DNA of 64,000 nt, taken from contig JADJPK010000009.1 of the NCBI GenBank assembly GCA_016713305.1, positions 248,001 to 312,000 on the forward strand, read 5' to 3'. The notes beneath the pieces are model-generated. The model was not told where the DNA came from, did not search any database, and saw only the letters and a program-made list of their open reading frames with translations. The position numbers were made by a program, and so were the translations under genes. This document shows positions 42,527 through 54,100 of this stretch, piece after piece (position 1 is the first letter of the stretch; each line of letters opens with the position of its first letter). The stretch comes from Betaproteobacteria bacterium (GTDB lineage: Bacteria > Pseudomonadota > Gammaproteobacteria > Burkholderiales > Ga0077523).

Positions 42527-44149
42527 ATGCTCGGAAAGCTCACCATCCGCCGCAGGCTCGCCTACGGCTTCGGCTTCTTCTTCGCAATGCTGGCCGTCTC
42601 GGGCCTGCTGGGGCTCAACCGGCTGTCGAGCCTGGACTCGACACTGGACAGGATCGTGACCGTGGATTGGAACAAGACGGTCCTGGCCAACGAGGCCATG
42701 GACCTCATGAATGCGAATGCGCGCGAGACCTTCCTGCTCTTCCTGACGGACGACCGGGCTCCGGTAAAGGAGCGCATCGGGAAGAACGTCCTGGCGATCA
42801 CCGAGCGACTGGACAAGCTGGAGAAGCTTCTCTATCGCCCCGAGGGACAGTCGCTGCTCGCCGAGGTGAAGTCCCGGCGCAGCGAGTACGTGGCGTCCTT
42901 CCACGAGGTGTCCCGGCTGCTGGACGCGGGGCAGACGGCCGAGGCGTCGCGCCGCATGTCCTCGGAGACCGTTCCGCGTCTCGCCGCGCTGCTCGGCTCG
43001 GTGACCCGGCTCATCGAGTTCCAGGGCACGATCCTCGAGCAAAGCGGCCGGCAATCGCATGAAACCTATACCACTGCGCGCAACGTGATTTCGCTGTTCC
43101 TGGCCATCGGCGGCATCGCCGCCGTGCTGCTCGCGGTCTCGATCATCCGGTCGGTCATGCGGCCGCTGGGCGGCGAGCCCGACGAGGCGAAAGCGGTGGT
43201 GCAACGAATCGCCGGGGGCGATCTCACGCACGAGATCGTGCTGCAGCCGGGCGACCGTACCAGTCTGCTTGCGGCCATGCGTGACATGCAGACCAGCCTG
43301 CGAAACATGATCAGCGAGCTGAAATCGAACTCCGACAGCGTTTCGGGGGCTGCGCAACAGCTTTCCGCCGCGGCCGTCCAACTCGCCGCGGGCACGGCGC
43401 GGCAGAGCGAATCTGCCTCGAGCATGGCTTCGGCAGTGGAGGAAATGACGGTCTCGATCACTCACGTGGCCGAAAGCGCGGACGTCGCCCGCCAGGCCAC
43501 GAACGAAACCGGCCTGCAGTCGTCCAGCGGACGGCAGGTGATCGGCAACACCGTGGAGGAGATGGGCAAGATCTCGGAAGCCGTGGAAGCGGCGTCCGCG
43601 ATCATCCACGACGTGGGTGACGAGTCGCAGAAGATCTCCGGCATCGTCCAGGTCATCAAGGACGTGGCGGAGCAGACGAATCTGCTCGCCCTCAATGCCG
43701 CCATCGAGGCCGCCCGGGCCGGCGAGACGGGGCGCGGCTTCGCCGTGGTGGCCGACGAGGTGCGCAAGCTGTCGGAGCGCACCGCCGCCGCCACCACCGA
43801 GATCGCCGCGATGATCCTCTCGGCACAGAACCGCGCTCAGGCCGCTGTCACCACGATGCAGGGCGTGGTGACCCGCGTGAGCAGCGGCGTGGCGCTCGCC
43901 CACCGTGCCGGCGAATCCATGAGCGCGATCGGCGACAGCGCGGAGAAGCTCGTGGGCACCGTGAACGAGATCTCCCGGGCGCTCAAGGAACAGAGCGTGG
44001 CGAGCAACGACATTGCCGGCAACATCGAGCGGGTCGCGCAGATGTCGGAGGAGAACAGCGCGGCGACGCGCGCCGCGGCCGAGACGGCCCACCGTCTCGA
44101 GAAGCTCGCCGTCGAAGCGCACGAGGCCGTGAGCCGCTTCAGCCTCTAG
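42527..44149 (+). CDS. Methyl-accepting chemotaxis protein
   Basis: 540 residues from the ATG at 42527 behind AAAGGGAA. Membrane helix 1 is at about 13-31 (YGFGFFFAMLAVSGLLGL). The periplasmic 4-helix sensor (~32-185) follows, with STLDRIVTVDWNKTVLANEA and RLDKLEKLLYRPEG. Helix 2 is at about 190-208 (VISLFLAIGGIAAVLLAVSI), followed by a HAMP domain (LGGEPDEAKAVVQRIAGGDL). The long signalling hairpin has the conserved tip DVAEQTNLLALNAAIEAARA with GETGRGFAVVADEVRKL. No C-terminal CheR-tether pentapeptide is seen. It is an inner-membrane sensor feeding CheA/CheW, which are not in the window; the ligand is unknown. The next gene is a c-di-GMP protein about 185 bp downstream. Confidence 0.93.
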   Translation: MLGKLTIRRRLAYGFGFFFAMLAVSGLLGLNRLSSLDSTLDRIVTVDWNKTVLANEAMDLMNANARETFLLFLTDDRAPVKERIGKNVLAITERLDKLEKLLYRPEGQSLLAEVKSRRSEYVASFHEVSRLLDAGQTAEASRRMSSETVPRLAALLGSVTRLIEFQGTILEQSGRQSHETYTTARNVISLFLAIGGIAAVLLAVSIIRSVMRPLGGEPDEAKAVVQRIAGGDLTHEIVLQPGDRTSLLAAMRDMQTSLRNMISELKSNSDSVSGAAQQLSAAAVQLAAGTARQSESASSMASAVEEMTVSITHVAESADVARQATNETGLQSSSGRQVIGNTVEEMGKISEAVEAASAIIHDVGDESQKISGIVQVIKDVAEQTNLLALNAAIEAARAGETGRGFAVVADEVRKLSERTAAATTEIAAMILSAQNRAQAAVTTMQGVVTRVSSGVALAHRAGESMSAIGDSAEKLVGTVNEISRALKEQSVASNDIAGNIERVAQMSEENSAATRAAAETAHRLEKLAVEAHEAVSRFSL

Positions 44150-44333
44150 GACGGGCCGGATCGATGTGCGTGATGGGGACGAAGTGTGGGCAGGCGGATG
44201 ACGCGACGGGTCGAGCCGCCGTGTGCCGGAGCACACAAGGCTTCCGCCGACGAAGTCAGCCGCCCGCCTTGCCATCGCCCGATTCCCACGGCCACACGAT
44301 CCGCGACCCTCGAGCAGACCCCCACTCACCGCC

Positions 44334-47300
44334 ATGATCACGATGCCCGGGCTGACGGAGCGCGAACCGTCGGCCGATGAATCCCCCGTGGGTCCCGGCC
44401 TTCCCTTGCCGCCCGCCCCACCACAGGAACGCCCCTTCTGGGTGCTCCTGCTGTCCTTCACGGTGCTCGTCCTCGTCATCGTCGCCGCCGGCGTCCTTGC
44501 CCACCGCCGCGCGGAATCTGCCGCCAAGGCGGAGGTGCAGACGGTCCTCAGCGCCGTGACGTCCATCAAGATCGCCCAGATCGAGTCCTGGCGCGCAGAA
44601 CTCCACGACCGCGCGCTGACGCTCGCGACCGATCCCGCATTCGCTCGCGACGTCGACGCACTCGAGCGAAGCGCGCGGCGCGAGACGCCGCGGCTGCGGG
44701 ACATCGCGTTCCGCCTGCAGGCCCTTCTGCGCACGCGCCAGTTCTCGGCGGTGACGGTCTTCGACCGCAGGGGCCGCGTGATCGATTCGGCGGGAGATGC
44801 CGTCATCCCCGCCGACGCCCCTCCGGACGACGGCTACAGCGAGGATCCGGTCCAGTGGCAGGACCTCCAGATATTCGGCGACGCCGGTGCCATCCGCATG
44901 GCCCTGCACGTGTGCATCGGGCAGAACGGAAGCGATCCGGCCGCGGCCTGTCCGAGTCTCAGACTCGAAGTCGATCCATCGCAGTACCTCTATCCCATCG
45001 TCCAGGCCAATCCCACAGGCAGCGCCACGGCGGAGACGTTCCTGTTCCGGACCGAGGACGAACGGATCGTCTATCTCAACGCGCTCAAGCACCGTCCCGG
45101 CCCCCCCCTGGCCCTGCACGTGGATGCGAACCGGCCAGAGCTGCTCGCCGCCCAGGTGATGAAAGGCTACGAGGGAATGCTGGAGGGAGAGGACTATCGC
45201 CGCGTGCGCGTGGTCGGCTACGGCAGGAAGGTTCCGGCTTCGCCCTGGTCGCTCGTGTCCAAGGTGGACGCCGCGGAAGTCTATGCGCCGCTTGTCCGGC
45301 AGACCCGCACGATCCTGGTTGCCACCCTCTCGGCCGTTCTGCTGTGCGGACTGACGGTCGGATCGTGGTGGCGGCAGCAACGGACGCGCGTGGCGCTGGA
45401 GCGGCTGCGGGCGGAGGAAGCGCGGCGCGCGCTGGCCCGGCACTACGGCTCCCTCACGCGGACTTCCAACGACGTGATCCTGCTGGCCGACGGCGAGCGC
45501 CGGATCGTCGAGATCAACGAGAGGGCGGCTGCGCAATACGGCGTCCCGCCCGACGATCTCGTTGGCATGCGTCTGCGCGACCTCTGCAGCCTCGATGCGG
45601 TCGAGGCGCACGAACTCGACTGGATGCGCTGTGGCGAACGCGGGCTGCTGTTCGAGACGGAACACCGGCGGGCCGACGGCACCGTGTTCCCGGTGGAGAT
45701 CAGCGGACGCGCGCTGACGGACGCGCAGGGCGTCTGGTACCAGGCGGTCATCCGCGACATCAGCGACCGCCGGCGGCTGGAGAGCCGGATGCGGCTGTAC
45801 TCCATGGTGTTCGAGACGACCGGCGACGCCGTACTCATCACCGACGAGCGCCAGCGCATCATCGCCGTCAATCCTGCCTTTCTCGAGATCACCGGCTACA
45901 CGCTGGACGAGGTGATCGGCCAGACGCCTCGCCTGCTCTCGTCCGGCCGGCAGGACCGCGAGTTCTATTCGCGCATGTGGACTGCCATCGCACGGACCGG
46001 TCACTGGCAGGGGGAGATCTGGAACCGGCGCAAGGACGGCAGCGTGTATCCGGAGTGGCAGCACATCAGCGTCGTGCAGGATCTCGCCGGAAGAGTGACC
46101 CACTACGTCGCCATCTTTTCCGACATCAGCGAGCGCAAGGCAACGGAGGAAAGGATCAATCACCTCGCCCAGCACGATCCTCTGACGGACCTGCCCAACC
46201 GGTTCCTGATGCAGGAGAGGCTGGAAGATGCCATCGTGGTCGCTCGCCAGCAGAAGCACCGGGTGGGCGTGATGCTGATCGATCTGGATCGCTTCAAGAA
46301 CATCAACGACTCCCTCGGACATCCCGTGGGAGACCGCCTCCTGCAGGGCGTCGCGTCCCGGCTCGCTCACGCGTTGCGGCGAAACGACACGGTCTGCCGT
46401 CTGGGCGGAGACGAGTTCGTGGTGATCGTTCCCGATGTGAAGGACACCAACTACCTCGGCGCGGTGGCCGACCGGCTGCTCGATGCGCTGGCGGAAGACT
46501 TCCACCTGGACGACCACGACATCCATGTGACGACGAGCATCGGCGTATCGGTGTACCCGGACGACGGCGAGGACATGGACGTGCTGATCCGGAATGCCGA
46601 TACGGCCATGTACCAGGCCAAGGAAAAGGGCCGCAACGGCTACCAGTTCTTCACCGCGGACATGAACGAACGGGCGCTCGAGCGGCTCACGCTCGAGTCC
46701 GAACTGCGTGCGGGCCTGTCGCGGCGGGAGTTCGTGCTGCACTACCAGCTCCAGTGTTCCATGGCGACCGGGCGGGTGGTCGGTGTGGAGGCGCTCGTGC
46801 GATGGAACAGCCCCAAGCTGGGCCTCGTGCCCCCGGCACGATTCATCTCCGTCGCGGAGGAGAGCGGCCTCATCATTCCGCTGGGGGAATACCTGCTCAC
46901 GCAGGCGTGCCGTCAGAGACGGATCTGGCTGGACCAGGGGCTTACCGATTTTCCGGTATCGGTGAACGTCTCGCCCCTGCAGTTCCGCGACGACAACTTC
47001 GACCAGCGGGTGGCGAACGTGCTGCTCGAGACACGGCTGCCCGCCCGGCTGCTGGACCTGGAACTGACCGAGAGCGCCGTCATGCACCGGGGAGTGGAGA
47101 CTGTGCAGATGCTGGAGCGTCTCAAGGCGCTGGGCGTCACCCTGTCGATCGACGATTTCGGGACCGGCTATTCGAGCCTCGGCTATCTCAAGAGCTTCCC
47201 CATCGACCGGCTGAAGATCGACCGCTCGTTCGTGCGGGACCTGCTGGAAGACGCGAACGACGTCGCCATCGTCCGGGCCATCGTGGCGCTGGGTCACACC

Positions 47301-47489
47301 CTGGAACTGCGAGTGATCGCCGAAGGCGTGGAGACGGCGGAGCAGTGCGCCCTGCTGAGAAACACCGGTTGCGACGAATGTCAGGGATTCCTGCTGGGAA
47401 TGCCGATGGAGGCGCACCTGGTTCCACGCGCGTGCGTCACTGCGCGCGACCGGCTCTTCCACGACGCGGCAGCAGACGAAGTGGCTTAG
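44334..47489 (+). CDS. Membrane PAS-PAS-GGDEF-EAL c-di-GMP signalling protein
   Basis: 1,051 residues; ATG at 44334 (44343 is an alternative). After a proline-rich start, helix 1 (~34-57, FWVLLLSFTVLVLVIVAAGV) and helix 2 (~324-344, ILVATLSAVLLCGLTVGSWW) bracket a periplasmic sensor region with a probable double-Cache fold. Two PAS domains follow (~370-490, ~495-615; YSMVFETTGDAVLITDERQR, VAIFSDISERKATEE). GGDEF has the motif LGGDEF at residues 690-695 and DLDRFKNINDSLGH, so cyclase activity is possible. EAL has Glu819-Ala-Leu (VEALVRW), NVSPLQFR, ELTES, DDFGTGYSSLGYLK and KIDRSF, all catalytic residues in place, so phosphodiesterase activity is expected. Both domains look active, and net effect on c-di-GMP cannot be told. 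Confidence 0.94.
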   Translation: MITMPGLTEREPSADESPVGPGLPLPPAPPQERPFWVLLLSFTVLVLVIVAAGVLAHRRAESAAKAEVQTVLSAVTSIKIAQIESWRAELHDRALTLATDPAFARDVDALERSARRETPRLRDIAFRLQALLRTRQFSAVTVFDRRGRVIDSAGDAVIPADAPPDDGYSEDPVQWQDLQIFGDAGAIRMALHVCIGQNGSDPAAACPSLRLEVDPSQYLYPIVQANPTGSATAETFLFRTEDERIVYLNALKHRPGPPLALHVDANRPELLAAQVMKGYEGMLEGEDYRRVRVVGYGRKVPASPWSLVSKVDAAEVYAPLVRQTRTILVATLSAVLLCGLTVGSWWRQQRTRVALERLRAEEARRALARHYGSLTRTSNDVILLADGERRIVEINERAAAQYGVPPDDLVGMRLRDLCSLDAVEAHELDWMRCGERGLLFETEHRRADGTVFPVEISGRALTDAQGVWYQAVIRDISDRRRLESRMRLYSMVFETTGDAVLITDERQRIIAVNPAFLEITGYTLDEVIGQTPRLLSSGRQDREFYSRMWTAIARTGHWQGEIWNRRKDGSVYPEWQHISVVQDLAGRVTHYVAIFSDISERKATEERINHLAQHDPLTDLPNRFLMQERLEDAIVVARQQKHRVGVMLIDLDRFKNINDSLGHPVGDRLLQGVASRLAHALRRNDTVCRLGGDEFVVIVPDVKDTNYLGAVADRLLDALAEDFHLDDHDIHVTTSIGVSVYPDDGEDMDVLIRNADTAMYQAKEKGRNGYQFFTADMNERALERLTLESELRAGLSRREFVLHYQLQCSMATGRVVGVEALVRWNSPKLGLVPPARFISVAEESGLIIPLGEYLLTQACRQRRIWLDQGLTDFPVSVNVSPLQFRDDNFDQRVANVLLETRLPARLLDLELTESAVMHRGVETVQMLERLKALGVTLSIDDFGTGYSSLGYLKSFPIDRLKIDRSFVRDLLEDANDVAIVRAIVALGHTLELRVIAEGVETAEQCALLRNTGCDECQGFLLGMPMEAHLVPRACVTARDRLFHDAAADEVA

Positions 47490-47560
47490 GATCGGCCGGG
47501 CATCGGGAATCCGATCGGCACGCAGCGCTCGCCGCAGATCCTGTCCGCCCGCAGCAGGTC

Positions 47561-47581
47561 CCTTCTCCTTCAAGGAGAAGG
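47561..47581. repeat. REP-like palindrome, variant copy
   Basis: CCTTCTCCTTCAAGGAGAAGG is a near-perfect palindrome related to the 67-bp repeats about 100 bp downstream, followed by GACAGGATGAGGATGGGT, which is the inverse of the CATCCTCAC lead of those repeats. It lies 72 bp past the GGDEF-EAL stop and could also help end that transcript. Confidence 0.65.
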
Positions 47582-47661
47582 ACAGGATGAGGATGGGTCG
47601 CGCAAAGCTCGGGCGTCAGTCGTCCGGCGTCCTGGAAGAATCCTGCCGGCGTGGCTCAACC

Positions 47662-47890
47662 CATCCTCACCCCCGCCCCTCTCCTTGAAGGAGAGGGGAG
47701 CCATCTGCGCGTCGCGCCTCTCGGATCCCATCCTCACCCCCGCCCCTCTCCTTGAAGGAGAGGGGAGCTATCTGCGCTTCGCGCCTCTCGGATCCCATCC
47801 TCGCCCCCGCCCCTCTGTTCCATCCCAGAAAGCCTTCGACTTTCGAGGGGCGCCCGCTTGATCGAGAGGGGAGTGATCTGCGCTTCGCGC
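47662..47890. repeat. Tandem 67-bp palindromic repeats, third copy split by an insertion
   Basis: Unit 1 is 47662-47728 and unit 2 is 47729-47795, nearly identical and each carrying CCCCTCTCC-TTGAA-GGAGAGGGG (47676-47698 and 47743-47765). Unit 3 starts at 47796 with the same lead, but its palindrome is interrupted after CCCCTCT by 47 unrelated bases (47817-47863) before GAGAGGGG and the common tail ATCTGCGCTTCGCGC. The stems would make strong hairpins in RNA. They resemble the short intergenic palindromes (REP-like elements) scattered in GC-rich proteobacterial genomes. Confidence 0.85.
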
Positions 47891-48049
47891 ACGCAGGATC
47901 GATCACGGCGCTCCGTTCGTCCGCGTCTCCCTTTGACGACAACACCATGCCATCACCATTCCCGTATGGCGATGCGCATATGGCCCGGACGATGTCACCG
48001 CGCGATTCTCCAATACTGGCGCTATGGAACGACGCGCGCGCAACAAAGT

Positions 48050-48142
48050 GTCGATTGACTTCGCGATCACGCCTATGTCATCTTGACCAAATAAAAGAAG
48101 TCAACGAAACAAAACCTGCAATCGTCGGAGGAGACCGTGCCG
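48050..48142 (+). promoter_or_regulatory. Putative promoter/leader and ribosome site of the giant surface-protein gene
   Basis: AT-rich compared with all neighbours. Two TTGAC boxes occur (48055-48060 TTGACT, 48083-48088 TTGACC), but neither has a convincing -10 at 16-18 bp. A strong ribosome site, GGAGGAG (48127-48133), sits 9 bases before the ATG at 48143; the GTG at 48137 is too close to it. Confidence 0.35.
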
Positions 48143-51100
48143 ATGAAATCCCGGAACGTCGCGTTGCCGTCGCATGTGGTTCCCTCGGGTCTCGTGCGCC
48201 GCATCATCACCGATGCAGTCCGTCATGCATTCGGTCCCGATCCCTCCTCCGCTGGCACCGCGCCTCCTCGCCGGCGCCGCATCGAATTCGAATCGCTCGA
48301 AGCGCGTCTGCTGCTGTCCGCGGACTTGCTGCCGACGGTGGTGCCACCTGCGGATGCGGCAGAGCAGCAACACGTCGTGAGCGTTTCTGCGGAGAGTCCG
48401 TCCGCGGATCCGCTTCTGGCGGCCGCAGCGCAGAGTGTGACCGGTAGCGGCTCCGTCACCGCCCCCGCAGGCCGGGTGACCATCGAAGTTCTTCCGCCTC
48501 CGTCGCCTTCTGGCAACGACGCCCCCCAAGCCAGCCCAGCCGGTATCACGGGGTTGAACTACATCGCCGCCAGTGGCAGCACGCTCGACGCGGTGCTTTC
48601 CCTGTCGCGCATCGACGGTGTGGACACGGCGCTGCTGCGTGATGCCGCCACCGGCACCCTTCTCGCCTCCCACACGCTCGACTCGTCGCTCGAAGTCAGC
48701 ATCGTGGGTGGCAGCGGGGCCGACAGGCTCCGGCTTGAATGGACCGATGCCGCGATGGCCTCCCGCCTGTCCGTGCGATTCGCGGGTGGCGAAGGGTCGG
48801 ACACGCTCGCGGGCACGGCGCTGGACAGCGAATGGACGGTGGACGGGCTCGACCGCGGGCACGTGGGCGGCGTCGCGTTCGAAGGCGTCGAGAACCTGCT
48901 GGGCGCTGCAGGCAACCGCGATGAATTCACGGTGCTGGCGGGAGGATCCCTCAGCGGTGGCCTCGATGGGAACACGGGCGGCTTCGACACCCTGGTGCTC
49001 GGCCCCGGCGCATTCTCCTCGGTGATCTATCTGGCGACGGGCCCGGATTCCGGGACGATCGAGCGTGACGGCGACCTGCTGAGGTACGCCGGCCTGGAGC
49101 CGATCTTCGACAACACGTCGACCACGAACCGGATCATCCGCACCAGCAATCTCACGGACAACGCGCGGCTCACGGACCTCGGCGCGCAGTTCTCGCTCAC
49201 GAGCCTGGATCCCGTTCCGACGTTCGAGAGCATCACCTTCGCCAAGCCGAGCGCGTCCCTCACGATCAATCTGGGCAACGACCTCGGAATACCGCTCACG
49301 GCCGACCGGCTGGAGATCCAGGCGCTCTCGTTCAACGGCGCACTGACGATCAACGGCGAAGGCGGCAACGACGCCGTGACGATCACCGGCAGCGTGAACC
49401 TCTCCGGCAATCCGTTCGCCGTCAATACGGAGCAGATCACCGTCGACCCGGGCGTCGTCGTGATGGCCGGGAACATCACCTTCAATGCCGCCGCCGCGGT
49501 GGGCAGCATCGGCACCCCGGACACATTCCCTCTGGCCAACGCCGCGGCGCTCATCGCGGTGAACGGTGCCACGCTTACGGGGGGAACCATCAGCCTCACC
49601 GCAACCGCGTCGCTCGTCTCCAGCGTCACCAATCCGTTGCCCAATGTTCCCGGCGCGGGCCTGGGCGCCACCCTGTCCGCCGAAGTTGCGCTCACCGGCA
49701 ACGCGGCGATCAACGCGAGCGGGAGCTTTACCGCAAACGCGACCTCCACCGTCAACGCCACGGTGCAGGCCAATGCCGTCGCACCGGGCGGGCCGACCGA
49801 GGTGGCGTCCGCGCTGCCGGCCATCAGCACCACGGCGCGCAGCCGCATGTCGAACAGCGCGACCGTCAGCGCGGGCGGCGCCTTCGCGCTGACTGCGGCC
49901 ACGAATACCGTGGTGACCTCCACCGCCGACGGTATCGCCGCCACGACGACGGTTGGCAGCACCGTCGCGCTGACCAACATCACCGCCGTCACCGAGGCTT
50001 TCATCGAGGACGCCGCCAGCGTGACGGCAGCGGATTCCGTGGACATCACCGCCACGGCCACCGGCACGATCGCCACCACGGCCAATTCCACCCCGGCCGG
50101 CGCGACGGCTAATCCGCCGACGCTCGCGACGCTGGACATCGCGACCGCCGCCGGCCCCCAGACCGCGGCGGCGGCCCTCGCCGCCACCATTCTCGACAGC
50201 CGGACCCGCGCGTCGATCGATACCAGCGGAGTCATCACTTCCGACAGCACCGTCGATCTGCTGGCGTCCTCGGCTTTCGACGTCGACACGTTCGCCGACG
50301 GCACGCCCACCGACAACGCCACGAACAACGGCTTCGCCGTGGCAGCCAACATCACACGCATCGTCGACGAGGCCTTCGTCCAGGGCACGCCCACGATCAC
50401 GGCGACGGCCCTCAATGTGCACACGGGCGGAGGCAGCACGCTCAATGTGCTGTCCCGTTCCGGTGCTGCCGGCCAGGACGGCCCCAACCCCGGCGTCAAC
50501 GCGGCCTCCCTCGCCCTCAACAGCAACATCGGCGGCGGGACGATCCAGGGCAACCTGAGCCACGCCTACATCGGTGCCAACGCGAACATCACGTTCGTGG
50601 GCAACACCGATGTCGACGTGGCTGCCGTCAACACCACGGTGACGGACGCCTCGGCGGAACCCGAAGGTGCGGCCGTCATCGCGCAGGACACGGGCACGGG
50701 ACGTTCCGTCGCCACGAACATCTCGGCCTACACGACGCTCGCGTCCGTGGACCCCGGCGCCGTCCTGACAGGCGCGGGGGACATGAGCGTCACGGCGACC
50801 GGTACCCAGACCTCGCTCATCTCCGCCCTAGCGGGCGCGCTGGCCGGGGTCAACGCGAGCGCCCAGACCGTGGCGGCGTCCGTCACCGCGAACTCGAGCC
50901 TCGTCACCATCGGAAGTGGCGCCTCGCTCGCCCTGAGCGGCACCTTCACCGCGCGTGCCAATCACCGCGCCACCAACGTCGTGCGGGCGCGCGGCGACGC
51001 GGCAGCCGCGCAGGACGACACGCCGACCGAGTCCTTCGCGCTGCCCATGGCGGTGAATCTCGCCAACGATGTGGCGACCACCTCCGTGGCCGGCACCATC

Positions 51101-54100
51101 ACCGCCGCCGGTGCCGTGCAGATCACGGCCGACGCGGACGTCGAGAACGAGACCGAGGGTGTCGCCGGTGTGCACGGCGCCGATGCGGCCACGACCACGG
51201 CCGGCAGTCTCGTCGGCGACGAGATCGCCTTCCTGTCCAACCGCGCGAACCTGGCCTTCGGCGGGAATCCCGTTCCGCCGGGGACGGAGGCCGATGTCGA
51301 TATCGACGATCTTGCCGGACTGCTCGACAACCAGACCCAGGGACGCGCAGCCGCCATCGGCGTCAATCTCGGCAATTCGCTCTCGACGGCACAGATCGCG
51401 GCCGGCGGGAATGTCACGTCGTCCGGCGGATCGATCACCGTGCTGGGCACGAGTGACGTCGACTCCAGCGCCCTGGGCAGCGCGTCGGCCGTCCTGAACC
51501 TCGTGGGCCTGGCGGCCGGCGTGGCCATCGACGCGCAGAACAGCGTCGAGTCCGCCTCGATCGCCGGTGCCGCGAGCGCCCGCGGCATCGAAGTCCGCAC
51601 CGGTCCGTCCGGTGACGGGGTTCACACGCTGAGCGCGCAGGCCACGTCGGGCACCGGCATCCAGGCGGTGGGAGTCGCAGGCGCCGTGGCGGCGACGTAT
51701 GCCCAGGGCGGAAGCAACGCCTTCATCGCCGACGGCGCTTCGCTCACGCTCGCCAACGATACCGACCTCACGGTCCGCTCCGACGCCAACCTCGACAACA
51801 CGACCGATGCCGTCCCGCTGCTCGACGCCGGGACCGCGCTGGGCGTGGGCGCGTCGTTCGAGCTCAATGGCGGCAGCTTCCGCACCCTGGCGGAGATCCG
51901 GGACGCCACGATCACGGGGGCCGACGACATCTCGGTGCTGGCCGACGGCCAGTACGACACCGTCGCCGACGCGAGGGCCGGAGCGGCCGCCGACAACAGC
52001 GCGGGTGCGGCCGTGGCGGTCCTGATCAGCGACAACTCCACCACGGCGAACGTCACCAACAGCACGACGACCACGACGATCACCGGCGGGTTCACCGTCA
52101 CGGCCGATCACCGCGCCACGGCCACGCATCACGCGAATGCCGACGCAACCGCCCCGGAGATCGGCGCGGGCGCGGCCATCGCGCTGGGCGTGATGCAGGG
52201 GGGCGCGCAGGCCACTGCCGGCAACCGGCTCGACGCCGCAGGACCGGTGATCATCGCGGCCACCACGCAGACCACCATGGACGCCGATGCCATCGCCAGC
52301 AGCCAAGGCGTGGAGTCGGACGAGATCGAGGTGGTCGTGCGGATGGACATCATCCTCGAACAGGCTTACCAGCTGCTGCGTTCCGCACTCACGGCCGATC
52401 CGGTGACCGGCGTGAACGGTGGCACCGACACCTTGACCCTCACGGACCACGGCCTCGCGACCGGCGACTCCGTCATCTATTCCAACGGCAGCGACGACGA
52501 GAACATCGGCGGTCTCGCCGACGGCTCGATCTACTACGTCCGCGTGGTGGACGAGAACACGGTGCGGCTCTACACCTCCCAGGAGAACGCCGAGGGCGGC
52601 GTGAATGCCATCGATCTGGCGCCGGCCTCGGATTCCGACGTGCCGCACACGTTCCAGCCGCGCCTGCCCAAGGTCATCCGGGAGATCATCTCGGACAACC
52701 GGCTCCGCACCACCGACGGCACGCTGGGCGCCGCTGCGGCCGCCGCGCTCAACCTGGACTTCAACACCGCGCTGGCCGGCATCACGACCGGCGCGCAGAT
52801 CGTGGCAGACGGCGACGTGTCCGTCACCTCGACGATGGACAGCGATGCCGACGCCTTCGCCACGGGCGAGGCGGTCGATTCGACGACCGCCATCGGTCTG
52901 TCCCTGGCCGCCAACGCGATGGGCCAGAACAACCAGGCCTTCATCGGCGGCGACGTCACGGCGCCCTCCATATCCGTGGAAGCCCTGCTGGGTGGCGACG
53001 GCGTGGCGGACTTCACAGCCAACGCGATCTCCGGTGGCGGCGGCGGTTCGGACCTCGGCGTGGCCGGCGCGTTCGCCGTCAACTACAGCGCGCCGCTGCT
53101 GCCGATCGGTCCGCTGGCCATTCCCATCCCGGCGCTCCCCGCCCTTCCGGCATTGCCTGCCCTGCCCGCCCCTCTGCCGCCGCTCGCGATCCCCCCGATC
53201 ACGCTGCCGACGCTGCCGCCGATTCCCGCCCCCTCGGGCGGCCAACACGGCGCGATCATCCAGAGCGGCGCCGATCTCGTGCTGCTGGGCGGCGGCGACC
53301 TGCTCGTGCGGGCGGACTTCGAGGGACGATACGAGGCCACCACGCAGGCCACCCCCCAGGCCACGGCCGACGTGGGCATCGGCCCGTCCGCGTCCGCCAA
53401 CGCCATCACGCTGCAGGTACTGGCCGAGATCCAGGACGCCACGATCACCGGCACGGCCACGGGCGACGGTACGCGCAGCGACATCGACGTGCTGGCCACC
53501 GGCGACTACACGCTCACGGCGGATGCCACCGCCGGCGCGACCAACGCGGTCAATGTCCCGGCTGCCGCAGCCGCGAACTACGCCGACATGAACACCGTGG
53601 CGCGCACGGCGAACACAACCGGCCTGTCGGCGATCAGCGGCAATCTCCGGGTGCAGGCCGCGCACACGGCAGCGACGACCCACACCGCCGATACGGACAG
53701 CGGCGTCGGCGGCACCGCGAGCCTCGGCGGTGCGGCCGCCCTGGGCTATGTCGTCGGAGGCGCCCAGGCCGCGAGCGGCATGCGCATCGAAGTGCCCACG
53801 GGCACGGTGTCGATCCTCGCGACCAATAATTCACCCCTCACGGCACTCGCGACCTCCGGCCAGAGCGGCGCGGAGAACGACCCGGCGGGCGACATCGTCA
53901 CGGAGAAGCTGGAAGCGCAGCTCGAAGGGCTGCTCGCGCTGGCCGGCTTGGGCGAGATACCGGAAGACGTCATCCGCGTCCTGCAGCGCGCGAGCGCAGA
54001 GACGGCTGACGGGCCGATCGGCGCTTCCGCCGCCCTGGCCGTCAACCTGGACTACGGGTACGTCTCGGCTGAACTGTCGGACGGCGGCGAACTCACGACC

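Larger units (their letters stand above)
47490..48142. other. 653-bp intergenic region with palindromic repeats and AT-rich leader
   Basis: Between the GGDEF-EAL gene and the giant surface-protein gene. The left half contains REP-like palindromes (annotated separately). The right part, 48,040-48,136, is clearly less GC-rich (ACAAAGTGTCGATTGACTTC, then ACCAAATAAAAGAAGTCAAC) and is the likely promoter and leader of the giant gene. Short open frames here carry no recognisable protein. Confidence 0.6.

Noticed and set aside
44256..47573. 1,105-codon minus-strand frame over the GGDEF-EAL gene
   Set aside because: Shadow of a gene with all catalytic motifs on the plus strand; no ribosome site or domain.
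47662..47890. CRISPR array
   Set aside because: Only two or three units, no spacers between adjacent units, palindromic hairpin core and no cas genes.
48137..48142. GTG at 48137 as start of the giant gene
   Set aside because: Only 3 bases from the GGAGGAG ribosome site; the in-frame ATG at 48143 has normal spacing.
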